NCBI GenBank assembly: GCA_003278545.1
Contig: QCEF01000004.1
Location: forward strand, 91,194 to 155,193
Source: Prochlorococcus sp. AG-355-N16
Lineage (GTDB): Bacteria > Cyanobacteriota > Cyanobacteriia > PCC-6307 > Cyanobiaceae
Reading direction: 5' to 3'
DNA length: 64,000 nucleotides
Shown: positions 44,214-53,181 of the stretch, in pieces
Numbering within the stretch: position 1 is the first letter of the stretch
Layout of the letters: each line of letters opens with the position of its first letter
Translations under genes and position numbers: made by a program
The notes under the pieces: generated by a model
Databases searched by the model: none
What the model saw: only the letters and a program-made list of their open reading frames with translations
What the model was told of the DNA's origin: nothing

Positions 44214-45575
44214 TTATGTCCTCAATAAAAACAAATTTAAAAAAGTCAATCCATTCCATAAAGAATGCATAATCACTGAGGAAAACAAACTCCCTGAAGC
44301 AATTCTTGTGATTGCTAATCCAATCCCTAGAACAAATAATGGCGGCATTTCTCCCAAACTTAAATGGGCTAATGCAAAGATAAAAGCTGAAACTATGATG
44401 CCCGAAATTACTCCAAAATCTCTTGAAAGAGTTGGCAGTAAAATACCGCGAAATATAATCTCTTCAAATAGAGGAGCTAATAGAGTTGTTGTTACAAATA
44501 ATAGAAAAAATGATAAGTAATTATTATTATTAAGAACAATTTCCAGCAAGGGGTTACTACCATTCTGATTATCGATCAGACTATTCATAATTAGAGAGAT
44601 CAATAAAACAAAAGGAACAATTGTTAACCAACCTTTAATTCCCTGAATAATTGCATATTTTATTGGCAAGAAATTGAACTGTAAATAATCCTTTTTAAAA
44701 GTAAATTCACCATTCAAGGATTTAATTTGATAAAAAACTATCCACAATGGAGGAATAGCCATAAAAACATATCCAAAGAAAATTTTTAAAGATTGAGACA
44801 ATTCATTAGAGATATTTTTAGAAAAAAGTTCGACCAAACTTATAGAAAATAAAGGTGATACCACTTCTCCTAAAACAACAAATCCACCTGCAATTAATAA
44901 AACCATATCTATTAATTCTAAATCTAAGGATTTAATTTCTTTCCAACCAAACTTTTTCAAAGATATAGTTGTCCATAATATTTTTAAAGCCAGAATAGAG
45001 CCAATAAATATTGTTAAAAGTGGTATTAATCTTATGGCTAATATTTTAAAAAACATTTTGCTTGAAAATGATTTTGTTATTAATGTACTATCGTCAAAAT
45101 CAAATTTCCGGCTCAAAATGTGATATAAAAATCTATCACCTTTAAATAAATCAAATTTTTCAGAATTTACCTTATATGAATTATTATTAGATTTTTTTTC
45201 TATCTCATCAATCAGAAATTTATAGTTTTTATCTTCAAAATCTTTTGATATATTTTTATAAATTAAAGGATCATTTGATTCTGAAGTAATTATTCGAATT
45301 AATTTATTTCTTTCTGTTAGCTCTTCAAATGAGACTTCAGAGAGTGATTTATTTATTTGATCAACAGGATCATTAATGATAAAAAATTTTTTAAGATTTA
45401 CAGGTATTGATTGGACAGATAATTCAGCAATTTCTTGCTCTTTTTGATTAATATCAAATGAAACAGATGGTCTATTTAAACTGTCTCTTAATCCTTGTTG
45501 CCATAAAAAAAAAGTTATGACGATAGAAATAAAAGCTAAAGTGAGTTTTGATTTAGAAGTATTTTTAAAGATCAT
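44214..45575 (-). CDS. CPBP-family intramembrane metalloprotease
   Basis: TLLAPLFEEIIFRGILLPTLSRDFG...AFIFALAHLSLGEMPPLFVLGIGLAITRIASGSLFSSVIMHSLWNGLTF. Confidence 0.92.
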   Translation of the reverse strand: MIFKNTSKSKLTLAFISIVITFFLWQQGLRDSLNRPSVSFDINQKEQEIAELSVQSIPVNLKKFFIINDPVDQINKSLSEVSFEELTERNKLIRIITSESNDPLIYKNISKDFEDKNYKFLIDEIEKKSNNNSYKVNSEKFDLFKGDRFLYHILSRKFDFDDSTLITKSFSSKMFFKILAIRLIPLLTIFIGSILALKILWTTISLKKFGWKEIKSLDLELIDMVLLIAGGFVVLGEVVSPLFSISLVELFSKNISNELSQSLKIFFGYVFMAIPPLWIVFYQIKSLNGEFTFKKDYLQFNFLPIKYAIIQGIKGWLTIVPFVLLISLIMNSLIDNQNGSNPLLEIVLNNNNYLSFFLLFVTTTLLAPLFEEIIFRGILLPTLSRDFGVISGIIVSAFIFALAHLSLGEMPPLFVLGIGLAITRIASGSLFSSVIMHSLWNGLTFLNLFLLRT

Positions 45576-45690
45576 AACTTATTATATTCTTGAAAACTAT
45601 AGTTAGTTATCATTTATTTCCTTATATTTATGTATCTATTTTAATCACGCCATGAGATGATTAAATTATCTTAATTTTCAAATTTATATA

Positions 45691-47019
45691 ATGGCTATAA
45701 GATTAGTTTTAGTTAGGCATGGACTAAGCAGTTTCAATGCAAAAGGATTAATTCAAGGAAGAACAGACGATTCATTATTAACTGATGAAGGATACCAACA
45801 AGCCCAAAAAGCAGGAAAAGCATTATCAAAAATAAACTTCGATAAAATCTATTCCTCCCCACTTGTCAGAGCGGCAGAGACTGCAAAAACAATTAAAAAG
45901 ACCTTCAATAAAGAACAAAGTATTGTATTCGACGATAATTTGCTAGAGGTAGATCTTAGTGAATGGTCTGGTCTAAAAATTGATGAAATAAAAAAGAAAT
46001 TCCCAGAAATTTACCCTATATGGAAAAATGATCCAGAAAATCTTATCTTAAAAAGAAATGATAATAAAACTTATAAACCAATTCAAGAGTTATTTTTTCA
46101 AGCAACAAATTTTGTAGAAGATATTTTAAAAATTTATCTAGACAAAGATGATGTAAATATTTTAGTTGTTGGACATAATGCAATTCTCAGATGTTTAATA
46201 CTCTTGTTATTAGGAAAGCCTAAGCAAGGTTTTAGAAAAATAAGATTAGAAAATGCTTCTTTCTCAATACTCAATATTTCAAAGAAAGATAACTCTTTTA
46301 AGACTCAAATTGAATGCTTAAATCAAACTTCCCATCTTAATAAAAATATTCCAAATAGAATTGGAGATTCCAGAATATTTCTTATAAGGCATGGTGAAAC
46401 TAACTGGAACAAAGAAGGTAGATTTCAAGGACAAATTGATATCCCTTTAAATGAAAACGGAAAAGATCAAGCAAGAAAGACTTTTGAATATTTGAGAAAT
46501 ATTTCTTTCAATAAGGCATTCTCAAGTTCAATGCATAGGCCATATGAGACTGCACAAATAATCCTTCAAAATAACAAAAATTTAAAAATTGAGAAAATAG
46601 ATTCACTCGTAGAAATCAGTCACGGATTATGGGAGGGTAAATTGGAAGCAGAAATTAGAGAAGAGTGGCCTGCTTTACTAAAAAATTGGCATTATAAACC
46701 TGAAGAAGTAATAATGCCCGAAGGTGAATCTATAAAAGATGTATCAGAAAGGTCAGTAGAAGCTTTTGACAAAATTTGTTTATGTCAAAAGGATAATGAT
46801 CAAACCCTCATGGTCGCTCATGATGCAGTCAATAAAACTCTTATTTGTAATATCCTTGGGATTGATTATTCAAATATTTGGATGATAAAACAGGGTAATG
46901 GTGGCATAACCATAATTGATCTTTTTAATGATCCCCAAAAGCCTCCTGTAATTAGCGCTCTTAACATTACAACACACCTAGGGGGAATACTTGATTCAAC
47001 TGCTTCAGGAGCACTTTAA
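45691..47019 (+). CDS. Tandem histidine phosphatase / phosphoglycerate-mutase-family protein
   Basis: Two RHG domains: LVRHGLSSFNAKGLIQGR and FLIRHGETNWNKEGRFQGQIDIPLNENG. Confidence 0.93.
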   Translation: MAIRLVLVRHGLSSFNAKGLIQGRTDDSLLTDEGYQQAQKAGKALSKINFDKIYSSPLVRAAETAKTIKKTFNKEQSIVFDDNLLEVDLSEWSGLKIDEIKKKFPEIYPIWKNDPENLILKRNDNKTYKPIQELFFQATNFVEDILKIYLDKDDVNILVVGHNAILRCLILLLLGKPKQGFRKIRLENASFSILNISKKDNSFKTQIECLNQTSHLNKNIPNRIGDSRIFLIRHGETNWNKEGRFQGQIDIPLNENGKDQARKTFEYLRNISFNKAFSSSMHRPYETAQIILQNNKNLKIEKIDSLVEISHGLWEGKLEAEIREEWPALLKNWHYKPEEVIMPEGESIKDVSERSVEAFDKICLCQKDNDQTLMVAHDAVNKTLICNILGIDYSNIWMIKQGNGGITIIDLFNDPQKPPVISALNITTHLGGILDSTASGAL

Positions 47020-47083
47020 ATTAAGCTTTTTTAAAAATTTATTTTGATGAAGTCAGAGTCAGAAAAAAGGCCATCTTCGTAAA

Positions 47084-47248
47084 CTAACCAAGAGAGTCTA
47101 AATCTCTACGATGGTGAACTGTATTTCCATCATCATATGGAACTTTCTGTTCTTTCATTAAATCTGCAATAGTTGGATAATCTTTTGCATTATCAAGATC
47201 TCTTGCATTTTTATCTTGAATTGCAAATGGTGATCTTTTTAAATTCAT
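47084..47248 (-). CDS. Small hypothetical protein (54 aa)
   Basis: Not in ORF track; MNLKRSPFAIQDKNARDLDNAKDYPTIADLMKEQKVPYDDGNTVHHRRDLDSLG*, directly downstream of the 61-aa ORF. Confidence 0.6.
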   Translation of the reverse strand: MNLKRSPFAIQDKNARDLDNAKDYPTIADLMKEQKVPYDDGNTVHHRRDLDSLG

Positions 47249-47259
47249 AATTAATTTCC

Positions 47260-47445
47260 TCAAAATTTTTGTTGGATTCTGATTACAGATCCTGGATTAT
47301 CATGTACGTAAGTGTTGAATTCTCTCGCAAGCATTAGGCAATCGTATGCATCGCGTGCGTAAAAACCAATTTGATGTGTATTATTTGTTGAATCTTTGTA
47401 ACTCAACACATATTTATTACAAGATTTTATTGGTGTTGAAGGCAT
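47260..47445 (-). CDS. Small hypothetical protein (61 aa)
   Basis: MPSTPIKSCNKYVLSYKDSTNNTHQIGFYARDAYDCLMLAREFNTYVHDNPGSVIRIQQKF. Confidence 0.65.
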   Translation of the reverse strand: MPSTPIKSCNKYVLSYKDSTNNTHQIGFYARDAYDCLMLAREFNTYVHDNPGSVIRIQQKF

Positions 47446-47698
47446 TTAATTTAGTTCCGTAACAGATAAGTTCTAACTAGGCATGCTTATAAATCGACTA
47501 ATAAAAATGTACGGTTTAAGGCACAAATATATACGGATAGAGGACCAACAACCTAATTTAAAAATTAATATAATATTGAGGTAGATTTTGCAAAAAAAGT
47601 AAAGACAATATTTCCGTTAAATTTTAAAATTATTTTAAATGTTGGCTCGTTTTTGCAAGTAACTTCTCTTGAAACTATTTTTTATATAAACATCAATT

Positions 47699-47842
47699 TT
47701 ACGCAAAATTAGAGCGCTCCAGATTATAAATATACTTTTCTCCATCATCATCACCATCGTCATCATCATGGAAGGATGAGATTAGTACATACACTCCTCC
47801 AAGTCCGAGTAACATCGATAAATAAAGGATTGGGTCTGTCAT
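47699..47842 (-). CDS. Tiny single-TM protein with Asp-rich tail (47 aa)
   Basis: Not in ORF track; MTDPILYLSMLLGLGGVYVLISSFHDDDDGDDDGEKYIYNLERSNFA*. Confidence 0.6.
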   Translation of the reverse strand: MTDPILYLSMLLGLGGVYVLISSFHDDDDGDDDGEKYIYNLERSNFA

Positions 47843-48031
47843 TTATTAAGTTTGAAGCATTCAAATTAAATTTGAGGAAGCTTTTCAATATCTATATTTT
47901 CTTTTAATTATTTAGATGAAAAACTTTCTAAGATCAAAAAATTATTTTTTATTTGAGAAAAATGAAAGTAGATCTAAAATAGGGTAAATTTAATTTTTTT
48001 TAAGTAAGTTTTACAAATAATTTAAAAATCC

Positions 48032-48670
48032 ATGTGCGGAAGATTTGAGCTGAAAACTAAATTTGAGAAGTTGCCAACGGCTTTGAAACAAGACTATCCA
48101 AGTAGACTTGATTCTAAATATGAGACTCAAAATCTAATAAGACCTAATGATCCTGTTCTTGTAATTAAAAACGAAGGAAGAATTAAAACTACTTTTATGA
48201 CATGGGGCTTTATTTCTCCTTGGGCCAGAGACCCATTTGATAACGAGAGCCCAAGACCATTTAATGCAAGATCAGAAACCGTAGAAGAAAAAAAATTATT
48301 TAGTGGAAGTTGGAAACATAAAAGGTGCCTAATACCTGCTAGCGGTTTTTTTGAAAAAAAATATCGTGTTCGAAAATCGAATTATGAGACTTTTTGGTTG
48401 GGAGGAATTTGGAGTAAGTGGATTTCACCAGATGGAGCAGAACTTGAGAGTTGCTGCGTTTTAACCACTGAACCAAATGACTTAATTAAACCTATACATC
48501 ACCGCATGCCTGTGATCGTTCCTAATGGATATGAGGAACAATGGACAGAGCAAGTTAAAGATGCAGATGAATTAAGAGGATTATTCGCAATCATGATAAG
48601 TTGGTCCCCTGATGGTTGGCTATTAGAGGATGTAAAGAAAAAAGAAACTGATCAAATGAGTTTGTTTTAA
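48032..48670 (+). CDS. SOS response-associated peptidase (SRAP/YedK/HMCES family)
   Basis: MCGRFELKTKF catalytic Cys2; PRPFNARSET; RCLIPASGFFEK; TTEPN...HHRMPVIV. Confidence 0.95.
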   Translation: MCGRFELKTKFEKLPTALKQDYPSRLDSKYETQNLIRPNDPVLVIKNEGRIKTTFMTWGFISPWARDPFDNESPRPFNARSETVEEKKLFSGSWKHKRCLIPASGFFEKKYRVRKSNYETFWLGGIWSKWISPDGAELESCCVLTTEPNDLIKPIHHRMPVIVPNGYEEQWTEQVKDADELRGLFAIMISWSPDGWLLEDVKKKETDQMSLF

Positions 48671-48702
48671 ATGGAACGTTTACTAATTCCAAGGTTACAT
48701 TA

Positions 48703-48948
48703 ATGGCTAAATCTTATTGGCTGATTAATTCAAATAGGTCAGAAGTAAAAAGATTTATTAAAAATGATAAGAGTATTGATGGAGTTTTTGAATATATGTT
48801 TATAGATACTGGGAAAATAGTGGGGGGATTAGGAAACAAACAACCAGTAATGACAAATACAGTTTCTGTTGAAATAGATTTAGCTAGAGAAATTTATGAA
48901 AGATTACTTTCTATGGGATGGAGAAAAATTGAAAAAAATTGGAATTAA
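48703..48948 (+). CDS. Small hypothetical protein, DUF1651-like
   Basis: 81 aa; WLINSNRSEVKRF...QPVMTNTVSVEIDLAREIYERLLSMGWRKI resembles the picocyanobacterial DUF1651 pattern. Confidence 0.6.
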   Translation: MAKSYWLINSNRSEVKRFIKNDKSIDGVFEYMFIDTGKIVGGLGNKQPVMTNTVSVEIDLAREIYERLLSMGWRKIEKNWN

Positions 48949-49098
48949 AAAGAGACTTAGATCTGTGCGGTATAAATTACTTATGAAAATAATCTGAAAA
49001 TCAATAATGAGAATATTAACTAAAATTGACATCCAATCTAAACTATTAGGGGATTAGTAAATTATTTTTTTAGTGCAGATAAAAATGAAACATCAAAA

Positions 49099-49821
49099 AT
49101 GGCTACCAGAATAAATAAATATTTAAGTGAAGTCGGTTATTGTTCTAGAAGAGAAGCAGATAGATTAATCCAAGAAGGAAAGGTAACCATTAATGGCAAG
49201 ATTTCAGAAATTGGAACTAAAGTAGAAGATACTGACCAAGTTGAAGTTAAAGGTCAAAGAATAGAAAAATCAAAGAGACAAAAAAACATATACTTAGCCT
49301 TTAATAAACCTGTAGGAATTGTTTGCACAACAGATAGAAAAGTAGAACCCAATAATGTAATAGATTTTATTAAATATCCTAAAAGAATTTTCCCCATTGG
49401 AAGATTAGATAAGCTCAGTGAGGGATTGATTTTCTTAACTAATGATGGAGATATCGTAAATAAAATACTCAGAGCCAGAAATAATCATGAAAAAGAATAT
49501 ATTGTAAAAGTTAATCGTCCTATTAATAGCGACTTTATTCAAAGCATGAGTAATGGAGTTGATATTTTAGACACAACAACTAAAAATTGTTTCGTAAAAC
49601 AATTGGGTCCAAGAAATTTTAAAATAATACTCACACAGGGACTTAACCGTCAGATTAGAAGAATGTGTGAGGCCTTAGGATATAGAGTACGATCATTAAA
49701 GCGTGTAAGAATTATGAATATTAAGTTAGATGTGCCAAAAGGGAAATATAGAGAACTTAGTAAAGAAGAACTCTTGGAATTAAATAGATTACTCGAAAAC
49801 TCCTCAAAAACATATGACTAA
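49099..49821 (+). CDS. RsuA/RluB/RluF-family pseudouridine synthase
   Basis: S4 domain RINKYLSEVGYCSRREADRLIQEGKVTING; FPIGRLDKLSEGLIFLTNDG; LTQGLNRQIRRMCEALGYRV. Confidence 0.93.
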   Translation: MATRINKYLSEVGYCSRREADRLIQEGKVTINGKISEIGTKVEDTDQVEVKGQRIEKSKRQKNIYLAFNKPVGIVCTTDRKVEPNNVIDFIKYPKRIFPIGRLDKLSEGLIFLTNDGDIVNKILRARNNHEKEYIVKVNRPINSDFIQSMSNGVDILDTTTKNCFVKQLGPRNFKIILTQGLNRQIRRMCEALGYRVRSLKRVRIMNIKLDVPKGKYRELSKEELLELNRLLENSSKTYD

Positions 49822-50012
49822 TCAAAACCCAATAAAAGTAATTGGGAAGTCATAGTGAATTGGTTAGAAAAAATGCAAGATTTATACTTCTCTACTTTGG
49901 TAGAAATAATTTTAATAATATGAAACACTTACTACTTGAATCGCAATTGGTTAGTAATTGAGTGTTATTTAATCGTCTATTAAGAATTAACAGTCCTAGC
50001 TCTCTTTTTTTG

Positions 50013-50189
50013 TCAAATCTTCCTCGGTTCTTCTCCAACCCTAAGCAATTCATATTTCCATTCTTCTCTATCTGCTGCTTTATTTAATTCTTCTCTGGTT
50101 GTCATGACAGGTTGCTCTTTCCACCATTTAGAAGTAATGTTTCCAGAATTAATAAACATATATTTAAGAAATTGATCTTTATTATTCAT
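50013..50189 (-). CDS. Small hypothetical protein (58 aa) sharing a motif with the 48703 ORF
   Basis: Not in ORF track; MNNKDQFLKYMFINSGNITSKWWKEQPVMTTREELNKAADREEWKYELLRVGEEPRKI*. Confidence 0.55.
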   Translation of the reverse strand: MNNKDQFLKYMFINSGNITSKWWKEQPVMTTREELNKAADREEWKYELLRVGEEPRKI

Positions 50190-50259
50190 ATTTTCGATAA
50201 ATCTTTTTATCCTTGATCAATTTGAATTAACAATCCAATAAGACCTATCCATTACTTTT

Positions 50260-50487
50260 TTAAGGATAAAAGTCTACTTTCCAACGCATCACGCAATAAC
50301 CTAATGGGTTATATCCATTCCAATTCCAGAATTTGAATATTTTTATGGTGAAATGGTGGAAATTAGCATCATTGAAAAATGCCCAACCAAAATAAATAGC
50401 AAATGCAGTTACAACAAACGCAGCATATTGGAGCCAATGTGTTCCAGAATTATCTACACCATTTTTGTCAAAATTAGAATTACTCAT
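50260..50487 (-). CDS. Small membrane protein immediately downstream of an Hlip gene
   Basis: 75 aa, TM segment WLQYAAFVVTAFAIYFGWAFF; its ATG abuts the Hlip TAA. Confidence 0.55.
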   Translation of the reverse strand: MSNSNFDKNGVDNSGTHWLQYAAFVVTAFAIYFGWAFFNDANFHHFTIKIFKFWNWNGYNPLGYCVMRWKVDFYP

Positions 50488-50742
50488 TTAAAGGATTGGA
50501 TAAGCTATCCATCCGAATAGGGTGTAGTTAATAATGACAGCCATGAAGCCTATCATTGCAAGCCTTCCATTTGTTCTTTCAGCAATAAACCAATATGTAT
50601 TTGGCCATTCAAAATCGCCCCCCATATTGGATTTTTTATCTTTTGAAATTGGGTTCTCTTTAGGAGAGTTGTCCTGGTCAAGATAATAATTACTATCTGG
50701 ATAAAAACTTTCGCTTGAAAAGTTATCTTTAAATTTACGCAT
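50488..50742 (-). CDS. High-light-inducible protein (Hlip/CAB-like)
   Basis: FIAERTNGRLAMIGFMAVIINYTLFG chlorophyll-binding motif. Confidence 0.92.
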   Translation of the reverse strand: MRKFKDNFSSESFYPDSNYYLDQDNSPKENPISKDKKSNMGGDFEWPNTYWFIAERTNGRLAMIGFMAVIINYTLFGWIAYPIL

Positions 50743-50834
50743 TATTATTAGAGTATTATCTTTAGATATATTAAAAAATAAAAAAACTAAATAGGTTAAA
50801 TAAGCATTTTATTATTTAATCGTTAAACGGAATA

Positions 50835-51056
50835 TTGAGAATACTTAGATGTCAATCGGGGCGAAAGGCTTCGAGTGACTTTGATGGTGATGGTTTCCAA
50901 GAGGTTTACTGGAAAACTAATGATGGAAGTGCTTATCTAAGAGCTCTTATGCATGCAGATGGAAATATCCAATATGCAAATTATCAGAGTGAATTACAGA
51001 TGAAGGAGTACTTGATTACATCTGGATATGATGAACATATTAATGAGATTATCTAA
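50835..51056 (+). pseudogene. Probable fragment of an FG-GAP/VCBS-type calcium-binding secreted protein
   Basis: TTG-start 73-aa ORF: SDFDGDGFQEVYWKTNDGSAYLRALMHADGNIQYANYQSELQMKEYLI; DxDxDG loop without signal peptide or repeat array. Confidence 0.45.
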
Positions 51057-51247
51057 TAAAGTTAATTAAGAATGGCATCATACTAATTACAAAAAAATAT
51101 CGAATTAAATTTTAAGTTTAGATTTTTATTTAAAAATTGCTATTTATTTTATGTAAACTCTTAAGCGTTATGTTAAATATTTGAGCATTTTTAATCCTCA
51201 TTTTTTGGACTTTCTAAGAACTATCACAATAACTACCCAGGCGATAT

Positions 51248-51284
51248 GATTCAAACCTGCGGCCTAGCGCTCCTCAAGCACAAG
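51248..51284 (-). other. Degenerate tRNA 3'-half-like sequence
   Basis: Reverse complement TGTGCTTGAGGAGCGCTAGGCCGCAGGTTTGAATC: anticodon-arm-like stem-loop (4/5 pairs) plus GCAGG-TTTGAAT T-arm 5' half. No D-arm; T-stem 3' side does not pair. Confidence 0.35.
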
Positions 51285-51488
51285 AGGTATTTTTTAGGAG
51301 ATTCGTTAGAAATATTGCTATTATTGAATATATATATATATAATCTTGGATCATTCTTGAGACATAAAAAGTGGTTTAGATATTGATTGAAATAGCATGA
51401 TATAAGATAGGAGGGGTTTATATGTAGGTATAACTGAGATTAATATGAGTCTCATAATTAGTAGTTTTGATGCAATCTATGGCATAAA

Positions 51489-51505
51489 ATAGCAAATGAT
51501 CGCCC
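51489..51505 (+). repeat. Left copy of an imperfect 17-bp direct repeat flanking the R-M cassette
   Basis: atagcaaatgatcgccc versus ataggaaatgatcaccc at 56181-56197 (15/17 identical). Confidence 0.45.
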
Positions 51506-51538
51506 GAGAATCGCCTTCATTTGTTTTTTTGAATTTCT

Positions 51539-53173
51539 ATGTCGGAATTTATTAAAAAAAATATAAAAAAAGAGGAGGTTGTATATGGAAGTAAAGGTCA
51601 GAATTGGTCAAAAGAGTTTATTGAATATATGAATTTTATAGTTAGCCATAAAGAATATACTGGAATGCCTGATGCAATAAAAAATGATGGTAAAATCCAG
51701 TGGGAAGCACCATCTAACAGATCTAGTGGTCAATATCAATTTACTCATAATAAAAGAAAATCATGGTGGATTAAGAAAGCTAAGGAAATTGGTATAGATC
51801 CAGAGTCCAATCAATGGATAAGCAAAACAGCAAAGATTATTCACCCCACAGGTGAAAAACCTTGTAAGAAGTGTGGGAGAACTATGAAGTTGGCATATGT
51901 TTACCCAAAAAAGATATTGATAAATAGATTAATAAAGATATATAAAGATAAATATATATTTGATCAAAATGAACCTATTAACTTAATTTTTGAGAGGATA
52001 ATTACTGATTATGGCAAAGAGGTGCTAAAGGAAATTAATTTTTTATTATCATCTAAAAGTATAACAATTCCAAGTTTTGAAAATACTGATAGTTTTTTAA
52101 TTTGGCTAGAAAATCACTATTTAAAAACTGAATCTTCACTTTTAAGTCCTGGGGCCATGTCAAATGCTCCTGATAGATTTGATGGCTTTCATTCATTTAA
52201 TAAATGTTGTAGGGGGAAGGCAGATAAAGGAAGGAGCAAAGAAAATCTTAGTAAATATGTTACCGATAGGAGAGTTTTTGAGTTCTGGTCAGATGGGGAT
52301 TGGATTGCTGCTGACAAGTTAATGGGTATCATAAGATCTGAAATGAAATTTGAGAATTCAGCTGACGGAGGTGTCGGGAGTCCAACTGCTGATCATATTG
52401 GACCACTTTCACTAGGGTTTCGGCATATGCCAAAATTTCGTCTTCTAAGTCAATCAGCAAACTCAGCTAAAAATAATCGAATGAGTTTTGATGATGTTTT
52501 ATATCTTAGGGAACTAGAAAAAAGCATTCCGGTCACTTCATGGTACGCGAAATCATTGTGGGATCTTAGAAAAGAATCTGTAAGAAACGAAGAAAATGCT
52601 CTAAGGATTTCGAAAATGCTTAGAGATAATCAAAGATTGGCAATGAGAATATTATCAACCCTTTTCGAAAAATATCAAATACCTTTTTTAATTTATTTAC
52701 TAAATTTAGATTATGCAAATTATGACAATAATTTCTTGAACTTAAGAATAGATAATTATGTAACTGTTTATGACAAAGTTCTAAAGAAAGAAAGATCTAC
52801 AAAATATAGTATTGAACAGAAAATAAGGAGAATTAGGGTTGGGTTATCTGCATTAGAAAATTACATATCGAAAGAAAATAGACATTATCAAAATGATTTT
52901 GATGAAGAGGTAAAGAATGTTGTATATAAGTCAGAGGAATTACTTAATAGTTCAAATAATAATTACCAAAAATTTAAAATTGAGCTAAAGAAAATAATTT
53001 TCGAAAAAGACAATAAAAACTTAGAGAGTGATTTAAAAAAAATTATTCCAAATTTGGAAGAAAAAAAATTAGAAGATTTTGAGGCGGTAAAACAATTACT
53101 TAAGTCTTCAATGGATAAAATAGCTAAAAAGATCGCCAGCCAGTGGGGAAGTGAAAGATATGTAAGGGATTAA
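51539..53173 (+). CDS. Alw26I/Eco31I/Esp3I-like HNH type II(S) restriction endonuclease
   Basis: CKKCGRTMKLAYVYPKK zinc-finger-like motif; PTADHIGPLSLGFRHMPKFRLLSQSANSAKNNRMSFDD HNH-type core; adjacent m5C and N6A methyltransferases. Confidence 0.75.
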   Translation: MSEFIKKNIKKEEVVYGSKGQNWSKEFIEYMNFIVSHKEYTGMPDAIKNDGKIQWEAPSNRSSGQYQFTHNKRKSWWIKKAKEIGIDPESNQWISKTAKIIHPTGEKPCKKCGRTMKLAYVYPKKILINRLIKIYKDKYIFDQNEPINLIFERIITDYGKEVLKEINFLLSSKSITIPSFENTDSFLIWLENHYLKTESSLLSPGAMSNAPDRFDGFHSFNKCCRGKADKGRSKENLSKYVTDRRVFEFWSDGDWIAADKLMGIIRSEMKFENSADGGVGSPTADHIGPLSLGFRHMPKFRLLSQSANSAKNNRMSFDDVLYLRELEKSIPVTSWYAKSLWDLRKESVRNEENALRISKMLRDNQRLAMRILSTLFEKYQIPFLIYLLNLDYANYDNNFLNLRIDNYVTVYDKVLKKERSTKYSIEQKIRRIRVGLSALENYISKENRHYQNDFDEEVKNVVYKSEELLNSSNNNYQKFKIELKKIIFEKDNKNLESDLKKIIPNLEEKKLEDFEAVKQLLKSSMDKIAKKIASQWGSERYVRD

Positions 53174-53181
53174 GAGATGAT

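Noticed and set aside
51310-51345. (AT)n tract considered as a promoter or att site
   Set aside because: Simple AT microsatellite in an AT-rich spacer; no specific pattern supports a function.
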